64,000 bases of DNA from Pontibacter actiniarum (GTDB lineage: Bacteria; Bacteroidota; Bacteroidia; Cytophagales; Hymenobacteraceae): the NCBI RefSeq assembly GCF_003585765.1, contig NZ_CP021235.1, positions 992,001 to 1,056,000 of the forward strand, in the 5' to 3' direction. The notes under the pieces were generated by a model, which did not search any database, had not been told where the DNA came from, and saw nothing but the letters and a program-made list of their open reading frames with translations. The translations under genes and the position numbers were made by a program. This document shows, piece after piece, positions 16,721 through 24,937 of this stretch. How positions within the stretch are numbered: position 1 is the first letter of the stretch; every line of letters begins with the position of its first letter.

Positions 16721-19129
16721 ATGCAAACTGCTGAAGCATCTATAACTCAGAAACTAACTGCTGAAGAAATCCTGAGCGACTACCGTATCGCCTGGGAAAG
16801 CCGCCAGGCCAGCCTCACCGGCCGCAAGGAGGTGTTTATGGGCAAGGCCAAGTTCGGCATATTCGGAGACGGCAAAGAGGTGGCGCAATTGGCTATGGCT
16901 AAGTTTTTTAGGGACGGCGACTTCCGCTCAGGCTACTACCGCGACCAGACCTTTATGTTTGCCATTGGGGAGCTGACGCTGCAGCAATACTTTGCACAAT
17001 TATACGCCCACACCGATGTGGAGGCGGAGCCATCTACGGCCGGCCGCGCCATGAACGGCCACTTCGGCACCCGCTCCCTGGATGAGGAGGGGAACTGGAA
17101 AAACCTGACGGAGCAGAAAAACTCCAGCTCGGATATTTCGCCCACGGCGGCACAAATGCCGCGCCTGGTAGGTTTGGCATATGCCTCTAAACTGTACCGC
17201 CAGAACGAAGGCCTCCAGAATCTGAAAAACTTTTCCGTAAATGGGAACGAGGTAGCCTTTGGTACCATCGGAAACGCCTCTACCTCCGAAGGCATGTTCT
17301 TCGAGGCCATCAACGCGGGAGGCGTGCTGCAGGTGCCGATGCTGGTATCCGTTTGGGACGATGCCTACGGTATTTCGGTGCCGGCGGAGTACCAGACTAC
17401 CAAAGGCAGCATCTCCGAAATTCTGGCAGGCTTCCAGCGCACGAGCCAGGACGGGCAGGGCTACGAGATATTTAAAGTAAAGGGCTGGGACTATGCCGCC
17501 CTCTGCGAAACCTACGAGGCGGCCGTTCGCGTTTGCCGCGAGCAGCATGTGCCGGTTCTGGTGCACGTGGAGGAACTGACGCAGCCGCAAGGCCACTCTA
17601 CCTCCGGGTCACACGAGCGCTACAAGTCCAAGGAGCGCCTGGAGTGGGAGGCTGACTACGACTGCCTTAAGAAGATGCGGGAGTGGATCCTGAGCAGCGA
17701 CATTGCCAGCGCCGAGCAACTGGACCAGATAGAGGCCGAGGCCAAGGAAACGGTGAAATCCGCGCGTGGAGAAGCCTGGAATGCCTTTGCCAGCGCTATC
17801 AAGGCGGACCACGAGGAGGCACTGCACCTGCTGGACAACCTGGCTGCTGCCAGCGAGCACATCACGGAGGTGGCTACCATTACCGAGGAGCTGCGCAAAA
17901 CCACTAACCCTATCCGTAGCGACGCGGTTAGAGCCGTTCGCAAAGCCCTCCGCTATGTGCGCGATGAGAACAACCAGGCCAAGCGCGAGCTGGTGGGTTG
18001 GCTGGAGCAGGCCATGGGCGAGAACGCCGACCGTTTTAACTCCTACCTGTACAGCCAGTCTGAGGAGGCTGCGCTGCAAATAGAGGAGGTAAAGGCTGAG
18101 TTCGACGAAAACTCGCCTGTAGTGGATGGCCGTGAGGTGCTGCAGGCATGCTTTGACGCTATGCTGGAGCGCGACCCGCGGGTGTTTGCCATAGGCGAAG
18201 ACGTAGGCTTTATCGGCGACGTAAACCAGGCTTTTGCCGGCCTGCAGGAGAAACACGGTGAGCTGCGTGTAACGGATACTGGTATCCGCGAGTGCACCAT
18301 CATCGGGCAGGGGATAGGCGCGGCACTGCGCGGCCTGCGTCCGATCACCGAAATTCAGTACCTGGATTATTTATTATATGCCATTCAGATTCTTTCTGAT
18401 GATGTGGCTTGCCTGCAGTATCGCACCAAAGGAGGCCAGAAAGCGCCACTGATTGTGCGAACGCGCGGCCACCGACTGGAGGGGATCTGGCATTCCGGCT
18501 CTCCGATAGGGATGATCCTGAACAGCATTAGAGGGATGCACGTGCTCGTGCCGCGCGACATGACGCAGGCGGCCGGTTTCTACAACACCCTGCTGAAGGC
18601 AGATGAGCCGGCGCTTGTGATCGAGTGCCTCAACGGCTACCGCCTGAAAGAGCGTATTCCGAACAACATTGGCGAGTTTACTGTGCCGCTTGGTAAGCCG
18701 GAGACGCTGCGCGAGGGTACCGATATCACAATCGTGACCTACGGCTCGATGTGCCGCATTGTGCTGGAGGCCGCCAGGCAACTGGAGGAGTTCGGCATCT
18801 CGGCAGAGGTGATAGACGTGCAGACACTGCTGCCGTTTGACGTGGACCACGTGATTACGGACTCTATCCGCAAAACCAACCGCGTGTTGTTTGCCGATGA
18901 GGACGTACCGGGAGGAGCCTCAGCCTATATGATGCAGCAGGTGGTGGATGAGCAGGGAGCCTGGAGATGGCTGGACTCTAAGCCGCAGTGCCTGTCGGCG
19001 CAGCCGCACCGCCCGGCTTACTCCTCAGACGGAGACTACTTCTCCAAGCCAAACCCGGAGGATGTGTTTGAAACGGTGTATGAGATCATGCACGAGGCAG
19101 ATCCGAAAGCCTTCCCTACCATCTACTAA
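16721..19129 (+). CDS. Fused alpha/beta E1 subunit of a 2-oxoacid dehydrogenase (branched-chain type)
   Basis: An 802-residue thiamine-diphosphate enzyme in which E1 alpha (residues ~1-400) and E1 beta (~465-802) are one chain, an arrangement common in Bacteroidota. It should decarboxylate a branched-chain or related 2-oxoacid and pass the acyl group to an E2 not present here. The alpha part has GRAMNGHFGTRS near residue 108 and GNASTSEGMFFEAINAGG near 186, then SVWDDAYGIS near 210. In these the usual GDG...NN cofactor motif reads GNA...DD. The beta part has VFAIGEDVGFIGDVNQAF near 487, EIQYLDYLLYAIQ near 545 and LVIECLNGYRL near 630. It is monocistronic with a strong terminator downstream. 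A separate PDH beta gene lies at 54543. Confidence 0.88.
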   Translation: MQTAEASITQKLTAEEILSDYRIAWESRQASLTGRKEVFMGKAKFGIFGDGKEVAQLAMAKFFRDGDFRSGYYRDQTFMFAIGELTLQQYFAQLYAHTDVEAEPSTAGRAMNGHFGTRSLDEEGNWKNLTEQKNSSSDISPTAAQMPRLVGLAYASKLYRQNEGLQNLKNFSVNGNEVAFGTIGNASTSEGMFFEAINAGGVLQVPMLVSVWDDAYGISVPAEYQTTKGSISEILAGFQRTSQDGQGYEIFKVKGWDYAALCETYEAAVRVCREQHVPVLVHVEELTQPQGHSTSGSHERYKSKERLEWEADYDCLKKMREWILSSDIASAEQLDQIEAEAKETVKSARGEAWNAFASAIKADHEEALHLLDNLAAASEHITEVATITEELRKTTNPIRSDAVRAVRKALRYVRDENNQAKRELVGWLEQAMGENADRFNSYLYSQSEEAALQIEEVKAEFDENSPVVDGREVLQACFDAMLERDPRVFAIGEDVGFIGDVNQAFAGLQEKHGELRVTDTGIRECTIIGQGIGAALRGLRPITEIQYLDYLLYAIQILSDDVACLQYRTKGGQKAPLIVRTRGHRLEGIWHSGSPIGMILNSIRGMHVLVPRDMTQAAGFYNTLLKADEPALVIECLNGYRLKERIPNNIGEFTVPLGKPETLREGTDITIVTYGSMCRIVLEAARQLEEFGISAEVIDVQTLLPFDVDHVITDSIRKTNRVLFADEDVPGGASAYMMQQVVDEQGAWRWLDSKPQCLSAQPHRPAYSSDGDYFSKPNPEDVFETVYEIMHEADPKAFPTIY

Positions 19130-19143
19130 GGGAGCAGGCGTAT

Positions 19144-19191
19144 AAAAAGAAAGCCCCGGCAGCTGTTTACAGCTGCCGGGGCTTTCTTTTT
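19144..19191. terminator. Strong bidirectional terminator
   Basis: A long hairpin has arms running AAAAGAAAGCCCCGGCAGCT and its complement with a short loop. It is flanked by A- and T-rich ends and lies between the convergent E1 gene and the lipoprotein gene. Confidence 0.92.
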
Positions 19192-19248
19192 ATACGTTGT
19201 TTATACTTGCTTCGCCGAGCTTACATGTGCCCGGGGGGGCTTCTATAC

Positions 19249-19791
19249 TTACTGGCCCTGGTACAGCACCACGTCGTCGGTGTACACCACGTTGCTTTTG
19301 TTCAGCGCGCGGTCGTAAATAAACACCTCAAAGCGGACCGTGTCGCGGAAAGGGTAGCTTTCTGTCGTAAAGCTGGTGATGGTGTAGCGGATTTCGCCCT
19401 CCAGCGCCTCCTCTTTCTCATCGCTGGACAGCCTCGGGAAACGGCCGTTGAAGTTGACCGGTGAGTTAACATACTCGCCGTCGCGCTTCACCTGCAGGTT
19501 TACTATAAAGTTGTCGAAGTACTGAGAGCCTGGGTTAAAAGGCGGCTCAAAGTCGGGGCCGGATTGCGACCCGCCTTCGCCGCGGCTCAGGCCCAGGTTG
19601 CCGTCGCCGTCCTGGTAGTCCACAGCGATCACGAGCGAGTCGAAAGTTACCTTGTTCTTGGTGAACGTGTACTGCTCTACCCGGTCAAACGTAATCTCAG
19701 GGACATCGCTATAGTTGGGCTCCTCTCGGCATCCGGCAGCGATCAGGGCCACTACTAGCAGCAGTGCGCCGTACTTTAGCATGTATTTCAT
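19249..19791 (-). CDS. Small lipoprotein of unknown function
   Basis: A 180-residue lipoprotein: the signal peptide ends LIAAGC at residue 21 and is followed by REEPNYSDVPEI, with acidic residues near the mature start as in surface lipoproteins. The core reads FDSLVIAVDYQDGDGNLGLS (residues ~52-71), an Asp/Gly-rich segment resembling a calcium-binding or beta-sandwich loop, then strands with regular alternation. It contains no enzyme motif I recognise. Similar small Bacteroidota lipoproteins are usually annotated as hypothetical. It is divergent from the LuxE-like gene with about 70 bases between the starts and ends at the shared terminator. Confidence 0.8.
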   Translation of the reverse strand: MKYMLKYGALLLVVALIAAGCREEPNYSDVPEITFDRVEQYTFTKNKVTFDSLVIAVDYQDGDGNLGLSRGEGGSQSGPDFEPPFNPGSQYFDNFIVNLQVKRDGEYVNSPVNFNGRFPRLSSDEKEEALEGEIRYTITSFTTESYPFRDTVRFEVFIYDRALNKSNVVYTDDVVLYQGQ

Positions 19792-19860
19792 GTGGAGTGT
19801 CGGAAAATGAAGCTAAATTTACTAAATCAAACGCAGGAAATATAGGATTTGTTGTATTCA

Positions 19861-20856
19861 ATGGATTTTAAACATCACCATACCAGCCTACTGCGGAAGC
19901 AGGAGCCATTTGATTTTATTTCTACGGCTTTGGCGCTCTTCCGTTTTCAGGCTAAGCACAATCCCGTCTACAGGCGGTACATCGAAAATCTGAAGGTAAA
20001 CCCGGAGGAGGTGCAGGCGCTGGAGCAGATCCCTTTTCTGCCCATCGAGTTTTTTAAGGAACAGCAGGTAACAACAGGCGAGTTTGAGCCGGAGGCGGTG
20101 TTTTACAGCAGCGGCACAACCCAGCAAACGCGCAGCCGCCACCTGGTGGCGGACCTGGGCCTGTACCAGCAAGTATCGGAGCGTATTTTCGAGCATTTTT
20201 ATGGGCCGCTGCAGGAGTACGTCATCCTGGCGCTGCTTCCTTCTTACCTGCAGCAGGGCGGTTCCTCGCTGGTGGCCATGGCCGATTATTTTATTAAAAA
20301 GTCAGGGCAGCAGGAAGAGGGCTTTTACCTGCACAACCACGACCAATTGCTGCAGGCACTGCGGCAGGCCAAGGGGCGTGGCAAAAAGGTGTTGCTGCTG
20401 GGCGTTTCGTATGCGCTCCTGGACCTGGCCAAGGAGTTGCAGGGGCAGGAGGACTTCTCCGGTGTGGCTGTGATGGAGACAGGAGGGATGAAAGGGCGCC
20501 ACCGCGAGATGATCCGCGAAGAGCTGCATGCCCGGCTAAAGCAGGGCTTTGGCGTAGATGCGATCCATTCGGAGTACGGTATGACGGAGCTGCTCTCGCA
20601 GGGCTACTCCAGGGGCGAGGGAATTTTCTGGCCCGGCTACACTATGCGCCTGCTCCTCCGCGACCTGAACGACCCCTTCGACATCCGGCCGGACCTCCGG
20701 AGTGGCGGCATTAACGTTATAGACCTTGCCAACGTGGACTCCTGCGCCTTCATCGAAACAAAGGACATCGGCAGGCTGCACCCAGACGGGAGCTTTGAGG
20801 TGCTCGGCCGCTTTGACAATTCAGACATCCGGGGCTGCAATCTGCTCGTGGGTTAG
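19861..20856 (+). CDS. LuxE-like acyl-protein synthetase domain protein
   Basis: A 331-residue protein of the LuxE family (adenylate-forming acyl-protein synthetase; in luminous bacteria it activates fatty acids). The ATG at 19861 (MDFKHHHTSLLRKQEPF) is preferred to a TTG four codons upstream. Evidence includes IPFLPIEFFKEQQVTTG near residue 58, the phosphate-binding-like FYSSGTTQQTRSRH near 82, VAVMETGGMKGRHREM near 205, IHSEYGMTELLSQGYS near 238 and a C-terminal GRFDNSDIRGCNL. There is no luxCD partner, so light production is not implied. Related proteins in Bacteroidota often sit near envelope glycan genes. It is followed 33 bases later by the MtfA-like peptidase gene. Confidence 0.82.
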   Translation: MDFKHHHTSLLRKQEPFDFISTALALFRFQAKHNPVYRRYIENLKVNPEEVQALEQIPFLPIEFFKEQQVTTGEFEPEAVFYSSGTTQQTRSRHLVADLGLYQQVSERIFEHFYGPLQEYVILALLPSYLQQGGSSLVAMADYFIKKSGQQEEGFYLHNHDQLLQALRQAKGRGKKVLLLGVSYALLDLAKELQGQEDFSGVAVMETGGMKGRHREMIREELHARLKQGFGVDAIHSEYGMTELLSQGYSRGEGIFWPGYTMRLLLRDLNDPFDIRPDLRSGGINVIDLANVDSCAFIETKDIGRLHPDGSFEVLGRFDNSDIRGCNLLVG

Positions 20857-20889
20857 CATCTTTCCTAACCGCTTCTCGTTTAGCTGCTC

Positions 20890-21804
20890 ATGGGATACAT
20901 CGCTTTTATTGTTTTTGTAGCGGGGCTTTGCCTGCTTTTTTACAGGTGGGCCACCCGGAAGAAGAGGCGCCGCAGCAAGGTGCTCCAGCAGGAGTTTCCG
21001 GCAGAGTGGCGTAAAATACTCCAGGACCGCGTAGGGTTTTACCACACGCTGAAGACGGAGGAGGACAAGCGGCACTTCGAAAAGATGCTACAGCTGTTTC
21101 TGTCAGAGAAGCGCATCACCGGTATAGATGTGCAGGTAGACGACCTGACCAAGGTGCTGGTGGCTTCGAGCGCCATCATCCCCATCTTTGGCTTCCGCGA
21201 CTGGGAGTACCATAACCTGGGGGAGGTGCTGGTCTTCCCGGGCAGCATCAAGAAGTATAAGAATGAGAAGAACGAGGCGGTAAGTGAGGTGCTGGGCCGT
21301 GTGAACCCTTTCCAGAACGACCACTACGTTACCCTTTCCAAACCAGCCCTGGAGCGCGGCTTTAACGACATGGCCGACAGGAAAAATGTGGGCATACATG
21401 AGTTTGCACACATGCTGGACCAGGCGGATGGGCAAATAGACGGTACGCCGGCGGCCTACCTGCCCGATGAGCTGGTGCAGCCATGGCAGGAGCTTATGTA
21501 CCGCGAAATAAAGAAGATTGAGCAGGGCAACTCCGACATCGACAACTACGGCGCGACCAGCGAGGCGGAGTTCTTTGCCGTAGCAACAGAGTACTTCTTT
21601 GAAAAGCCAGGGCAGCTGGCCGAAAAGCACCCAAAGCTGTACCAGTTGCTAACGCAGGTCTTTGACCAGAACCCTAAACGCCGCTTCCGCCTTAACTTTA
21701 AAGAGCTGCTGAACCCCTACGGCAAGCGCATCGGGCGCAATGAACCATGCCCCTGTGGCAGCGGCAAAAAGTATAAACACTGCTGCAGGCTGAAGAGGAA
21801 GTAA
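20890..21804 (+). CDS. MtfA-family zinc peptidase with C-terminal SEC-C motif
   Basis: A 304-residue protein beginning with one membrane helix (MGYIAFIVFVAGLCLLFYRW) followed by basic residues, then a peptidase M90/MtfA domain. The zinc site is visible as GIHEFAHMLDQADGQIDG near residue 163 (HExxH), with a downstream ATSEAEFFAVATEYFF helix near 220 supplying the third ligand Glu. In E. coli MtfA is a cytosolic aminopeptidase that binds the glucose regulator Mlc. Here a SEC-C zinc-finger tail is added at the end: IGRNEPCPCGSGKKYKHCC. The added tail suggests protein or ribosome association, as for SecA. It probably shares a transcript with the LuxE-like gene. Confidence 0.88.
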   Translation: MGYIAFIVFVAGLCLLFYRWATRKKRRRSKVLQQEFPAEWRKILQDRVGFYHTLKTEEDKRHFEKMLQLFLSEKRITGIDVQVDDLTKVLVASSAIIPIFGFRDWEYHNLGEVLVFPGSIKKYKNEKNEAVSEVLGRVNPFQNDHYVTLSKPALERGFNDMADRKNVGIHEFAHMLDQADGQIDGTPAAYLPDELVQPWQELMYREIKKIEQGNSDIDNYGATSEAEFFAVATEYFFEKPGQLAEKHPKLYQLLTQVFDQNPKRRFRLNFKELLNPYGKRIGRNEPCPCGSGKKYKHCCRLKRK

Positions 21805-21818
21805 TGTTGTAAGCCTGG

Positions 21819-21867
21819 AAAAAGAAGACGCCCCCTGTGCAAGCAGCACAGGGGGCGTCTTCTTTTT
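21819..21867. terminator. Bidirectional terminator
   Basis: Arms AAGAAGACGCCCCCTGTGC and complement enclose a short loop, with A- and T-runs outside. It lies between the convergent MtfA-like and NtrC-like genes. Confidence 0.92.
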
Positions 21868-21883
21868 AAACCTAACCTGGCCG

Positions 21884-23050
21884 TTACGCCACCACGGGGC
21901 GGGCGTAGGCCTTGGCATCTTCGGCGGTAATTTCAGGGCCGCTCATGATGACGAGGCGCTCCACCACGTTGCGCAGCTCACGGACATTGCCACGCCAATC
22001 CAGCTCTTTCAGGTATTCCAGGGCCTCGGGCGTAATGGTTTTGGGCTTATTGCCGTAGTCGTTGGCGATGTCGTTCAGGAACTTCTGCACCAGGTCCGGA
22101 ATGTCTTCGCGCCGGTCGTTGAGCGGCGGCACATGGATCAGGATCACCCCCAGGCGGTGGTACAAGTCTTCCCGGAAGTTCTTCGCCTCTATCTCCTCCA
22201 GCAGGTTTTTGTTGGTTGCCGCCACCACGCGCACATCCACCTGGATGTCTTTGTCGCCACCCACGCGGGTAATTTTGTGCTCCTGCAGCGCGCGCAGCAC
22301 CTTTGCCTGTGCCGAGAGGCTCATGTCGCCTACCTCATCCAGAAAGAGCGTGCCGCCGTTGGCCTGCTCAAACTTTCCGATGCGCTGCTTTACAGCCGAG
22401 GTAAAAGAACCTTTCTCGTGGCCAAACAACTCGCTCTCGATCAGTTCGCTGGGTATGGCCGCACAGTTAACCTCCACGAGGGGGCCGTTGCTGCGGTTGC
22501 TGTTCTCATGAATGGCACGGGCCACCAGCTCCTTGCCCGATCCGTTTGGCCCTGTTATAAGCACACGGGCATCGGTGGGGGCCACTTTCTCAATGGCTTG
22601 CTTTACCCGCGAGAGGGCAGGGGAGTTACCTACCATTTCGTAGGTCTTGGAGATCTTCTTTTTCAGGATCTTCGTCTCCGTCACCAGGTGCGATTTGTCC
22701 AGCGCGTTGCGCACCGTTACCAGCAGGCGGTTGAGGTCTGGTGGCTTCTGCAGGAAATCGTAGGCACCTTTCTTGGTGGCTTCCACGGCTGTATCAATGG
22801 TGCCGTGGGCGGATATCATAATAAACGGAGAGTCGGGAGTTACCTCCATGGCTTTCTCCAGTACCTCAATGCCATCCATGCCGGGCATTTTAATATCGCA
22901 GAGTACCACATCGTACTTTGATTTTCCGAGTAACTGGAGTCCTTTTTCTCCATCTTCAGCCTCATCCACAGTATAGTTCTCGAACTCGAGAATTTCCTTG
23001 AGTGTACTTCGGATGGCCCGCTCGTCGTCTATGATAAGAATCTTGGGCAT
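21884..23050 (-). CDS. NtrC-family response regulator lacking the HTH domain
   Basis: A 388-residue two-domain protein. Residues 1-120 form a receiver (IDDE near 8, phosphorylatable Asp in VVLCDIKMPGMDG near 53, Lys in FLQKP near 103). Residues ~135-375 form a sigma-54-type AAA+ domain with Walker A GPNGSGKE near 168, Walker B GGTLFLDEVGDMS near 232 and the arginine-finger region FREDLYHRLGV near 290. The sigma-54 contact loop, normally GAFTGA, reads GSFTSA. The chain stops right after the AAA+ lid (VRELRNVVERLVIM) with no Fis-type DNA-binding domain. It may act without specific DNA binding, or not through sigma-54. No partner histidine kinase is adjacent. Confidence 0.88.
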   Translation of the reverse strand: MPKILIIDDERAIRSTLKEILEFENYTVDEAEDGEKGLQLLGKSKYDVVLCDIKMPGMDGIEVLEKAMEVTPDSPFIMISAHGTIDTAVEATKKGAYDFLQKPPDLNRLLVTVRNALDKSHLVTETKILKKKISKTYEMVGNSPALSRVKQAIEKVAPTDARVLITGPNGSGKELVARAIHENSNRSNGPLVEVNCAAIPSELIESELFGHEKGSFTSAVKQRIGKFEQANGGTLFLDEVGDMSLSAQAKVLRALQEHKITRVGGDKDIQVDVRVVAATNKNLLEEIEAKNFREDLYHRLGVILIHVPPLNDRREDIPDLVQKFLNDIANDYGNKPKTITPEALEYLKELDWRGNVRELRNVVERLVIMSGPEITAEDAKAYARPVVA

Positions 23051-23146
23051 AGTGTTGTTTAAATGTCTGGTTAAGTATAGCTATTTCGCAGCCCCTTGTC
23101 AAGGCAGTTGCTGCAGTTTTACGGAAACAGCCTGAAGTAGATTGAA

Positions 23147-23193
23147 TACGCGGCTGCCGCCCTTACCCTAACGGCAAGGACGGCAGCCGCGTA
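23147..23193. other. Long hairpin without T-run
   Basis: Thirteen-base perfect arms TACGCGGCTGCCG and CGGCAGCCGCGTA enclose a 21-base loop in the spacer between the minus-strand DUF4126 and NtrC-like genes. No T-run follows on the minus strand, so it could be a weak terminator or an RNA structure. The rest of the spacer 23051-23337 shows nothing. Confidence 0.55.
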
Positions 23194-23337
23194 TCCGTAT
23201 AAAAGAAAATGCTTCGCAGGCGCACAGGTACAGAGGCCTTGCATTTAGGGGCAAGTACGTACAGGTGCCGCCGTTTTCCTGCAGGCGCCCCGGATGCATG
23301 GGGCTGCTTTGCGGAGGGGCTGGGGGCAAGGGAAACG

Positions 23338-23808
23338 TTACATTCTTGCGGCGGTTATCCCGCTGCTAAGTACCAGCGCATCCTCTATGGAGCCGATAAC
23401 CGGGTCGGCGATGCTGGTTTTCTCACCCAGCTTTTTACGCAGGTAAAAGCTGGCATAGGTGGCGGCAAAGGCTGCGGCTGCACCTACGGCAGCGCCCTTG
23501 GCTGGCTTTCTATGGTTGTTGAGGTACAATGCCGCACCCACCAGTGCGCCCGAGGCCGTTCTGAATAACAGGGACGGCAGCCTGATCCGGTCGGGGACGT
23601 TGGGCACTTTGTCGCCCAAAAGCTCTGTGGCAGCCAGGCCCGAGAGGACGTTGGCTACAGTTTTGTGCTGCAGAAACCACAGCGGCGTACGCGCCAGGCC
23701 CTCTGCTCCGTTTTCGCACAGTGCTCTGCTCAGCAGCGCCGGGGTCGCCATCGACCGCATTCCGGAGAGTGCCCCCATGGCAAGTGTTTTATAGAGTACT
23801 TTTTTCAT
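23338..23808 (-). CDS. DUF4126-family membrane protein
   Basis: A 156-residue small membrane protein. MKKVLYKTLAMGALSGMRSM opens with the GALSGMRS motif typical of DUF4126 proteins. Further pieces are DKVPNVPDRI near residue 68, SLLFRTASGALVGAALYL near 80 and a glycine/alanine-rich helix AAVGAAAAFAATYASFYLRK near 105. The terminal part ADPVIGSIEDALVL also fits the family. Three to four transmembrane helices are likely. No function is established. It is a single gene on the minus strand. Confidence 0.8.
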   Translation of the reverse strand: MKKVLYKTLAMGALSGMRSMATPALLSRALCENGAEGLARTPLWFLQHKTVANVLSGLAATELLGDKVPNVPDRIRLPSLLFRTASGALVGAALYLNNHRKPAKGAAVGAAAAFAATYASFYLRKKLGEKTSIADPVIGSIEDALVLSSGITAARM

Positions 23809-24113
23809 AGTCTTGGTTTTTCTACCTGTCTACGTGGCGAAAGGCAGTTTAGCTGTTTCGTGCGTTGAGCAGTTATAATAGGTGCCGTTTGGTGTTACCA
23901 GTGGTACTGGTAGAAGTGCAGCCTATACTTATCTTGGAAAGTAAATATTTATTCAGGCCGGGGCAAACACTGTTTGGGGCAAAAGGCGTATAGGTATATT
24001 CATGCACCGAGCTGGTCATGTAAATATGTATCGCTATATTTAATTTTTAAATTTGGCCACCCGTAAAGCTATACGTGATAAGTTTGCGGTAAATACTGAA
24101 CAAGAGATTCTTA
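23809..24113. other. Intergenic region upstream of the Mla-type operon
   Basis: About 300 bases between divergent genes. The right end becomes AT-rich and contains the promoter box listed at 24079-24086. No open frame or strong hairpin was seen elsewhere in it. Confidence 0.5.
24079..24086 (+). promoter_or_regulatory. TAnnTTTG -7 box of the Mla-type operon
   Basis: TAAGTTTG lies 27 bases before the first ATG (24114). A TTTG at 24052-24055 could serve as the -33 element, although the 23-base gap is slightly long. Confidence 0.55.
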
Positions 24114-24929
24114 ATGGGATTACAAGAAAGTAAGGCAGATACCGGAAAGAAACGGAAATACGTCCTGACGCGCAGGATGGACCGGCTTTTTCTGGAACTG
24201 TATAGAATTTATGCCTTCCATATCCGCTTTTTTAAGGAAGTTTTAGTCCCGCCCTATGAGCTGAAAGAGGTCGTGCGGCAGTGCTATGAGATAGGTGTAA
24301 GGTCTTTGCCGCTCATCTCGCTTACCGGTTTTATTATCGGTATTGTGTTCACCAACCAATCGCGGCCCTCGCTGGCAGAGTTCGGGGCCACCTCCTGGTT
24401 GCCCTCGCTGGTTTCCATCGCTATTGTGCGGGCGCTGGCGCCGCTGGTAACGGCGCTTATTGCGGCCGGGCGAGTGGGGTCCAACATCGGGGCCGAATTA
24501 GGCTCTATGCGGGTAACCGAGCAGATCGACGCTATGGAGGTATCGGCCACCAACCCCTTTAACTTTTTGGTGGTAACGCGCGTGCTGGCAACCACTTTTA
24601 TGATCCCGGCACTGGCCATGTACACCATTCTGGTGGCGTTACTGGGGGCCTACCTCAACGTAAGCCAGAACGAACTGACCAGCTTTGCCACCTACATCAC
24701 GCAGGTGTTCGACGCGATCACTTTCCTGGATGTGTTCTCATCCATTATAAAGTCGTTCATTTTCGGGTTTACCATTGGCATGGTGGGTTGCTACAAGGGC
24801 TACAATTCATCTAAAGGCACGGAAGGTGTGGGTAAGGCAGCTAACTCATCAGTGGTAACAGCCATGTTTATGGTGTTTATAGAGGAGCTGCTGGCACTGC
24901 AGGTAATTAACTTGCTCAGAGCGATGTAA
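24114..24929 (+). CDS. MlaE-type ABC permease (lipid transport)
   Basis: A 271-residue inner-membrane permease of the MlaE family (DUF140), which with an ATPase and an MCE protein moves phospholipids between the membranes of Gram-negative cells. The signature stretch is complete: PLVTALIAAGRVGSNIGAEL around residues 110-130, then MRVTEQIDAMEVSATNPFNF and TRVLATTFMIPALAMY. About five to six membrane helices follow a basic N-terminus (KADTGKKRKYVLTRRMD). The length is typical. It is the first gene of a three-gene operon; the next start is 8 bases after its stop. No mlaB or mlaC is nearby, as is usual for Bacteroidota. Confidence 0.93.
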   Translation: MGLQESKADTGKKRKYVLTRRMDRLFLELYRIYAFHIRFFKEVLVPPYELKEVVRQCYEIGVRSLPLISLTGFIIGIVFTNQSRPSLAEFGATSWLPSLVSIAIVRALAPLVTALIAAGRVGSNIGAELGSMRVTEQIDAMEVSATNPFNFLVVTRVLATTFMIPALAMYTILVALLGAYLNVSQNELTSFATYITQVFDAITFLDVFSSIIKSFIFGFTIGMVGCYKGYNSSKGTEGVGKAANSSVVTAMFMVFIEELLALQVINLLRAM

Positions 24930-24937
24930 GCAGAACT

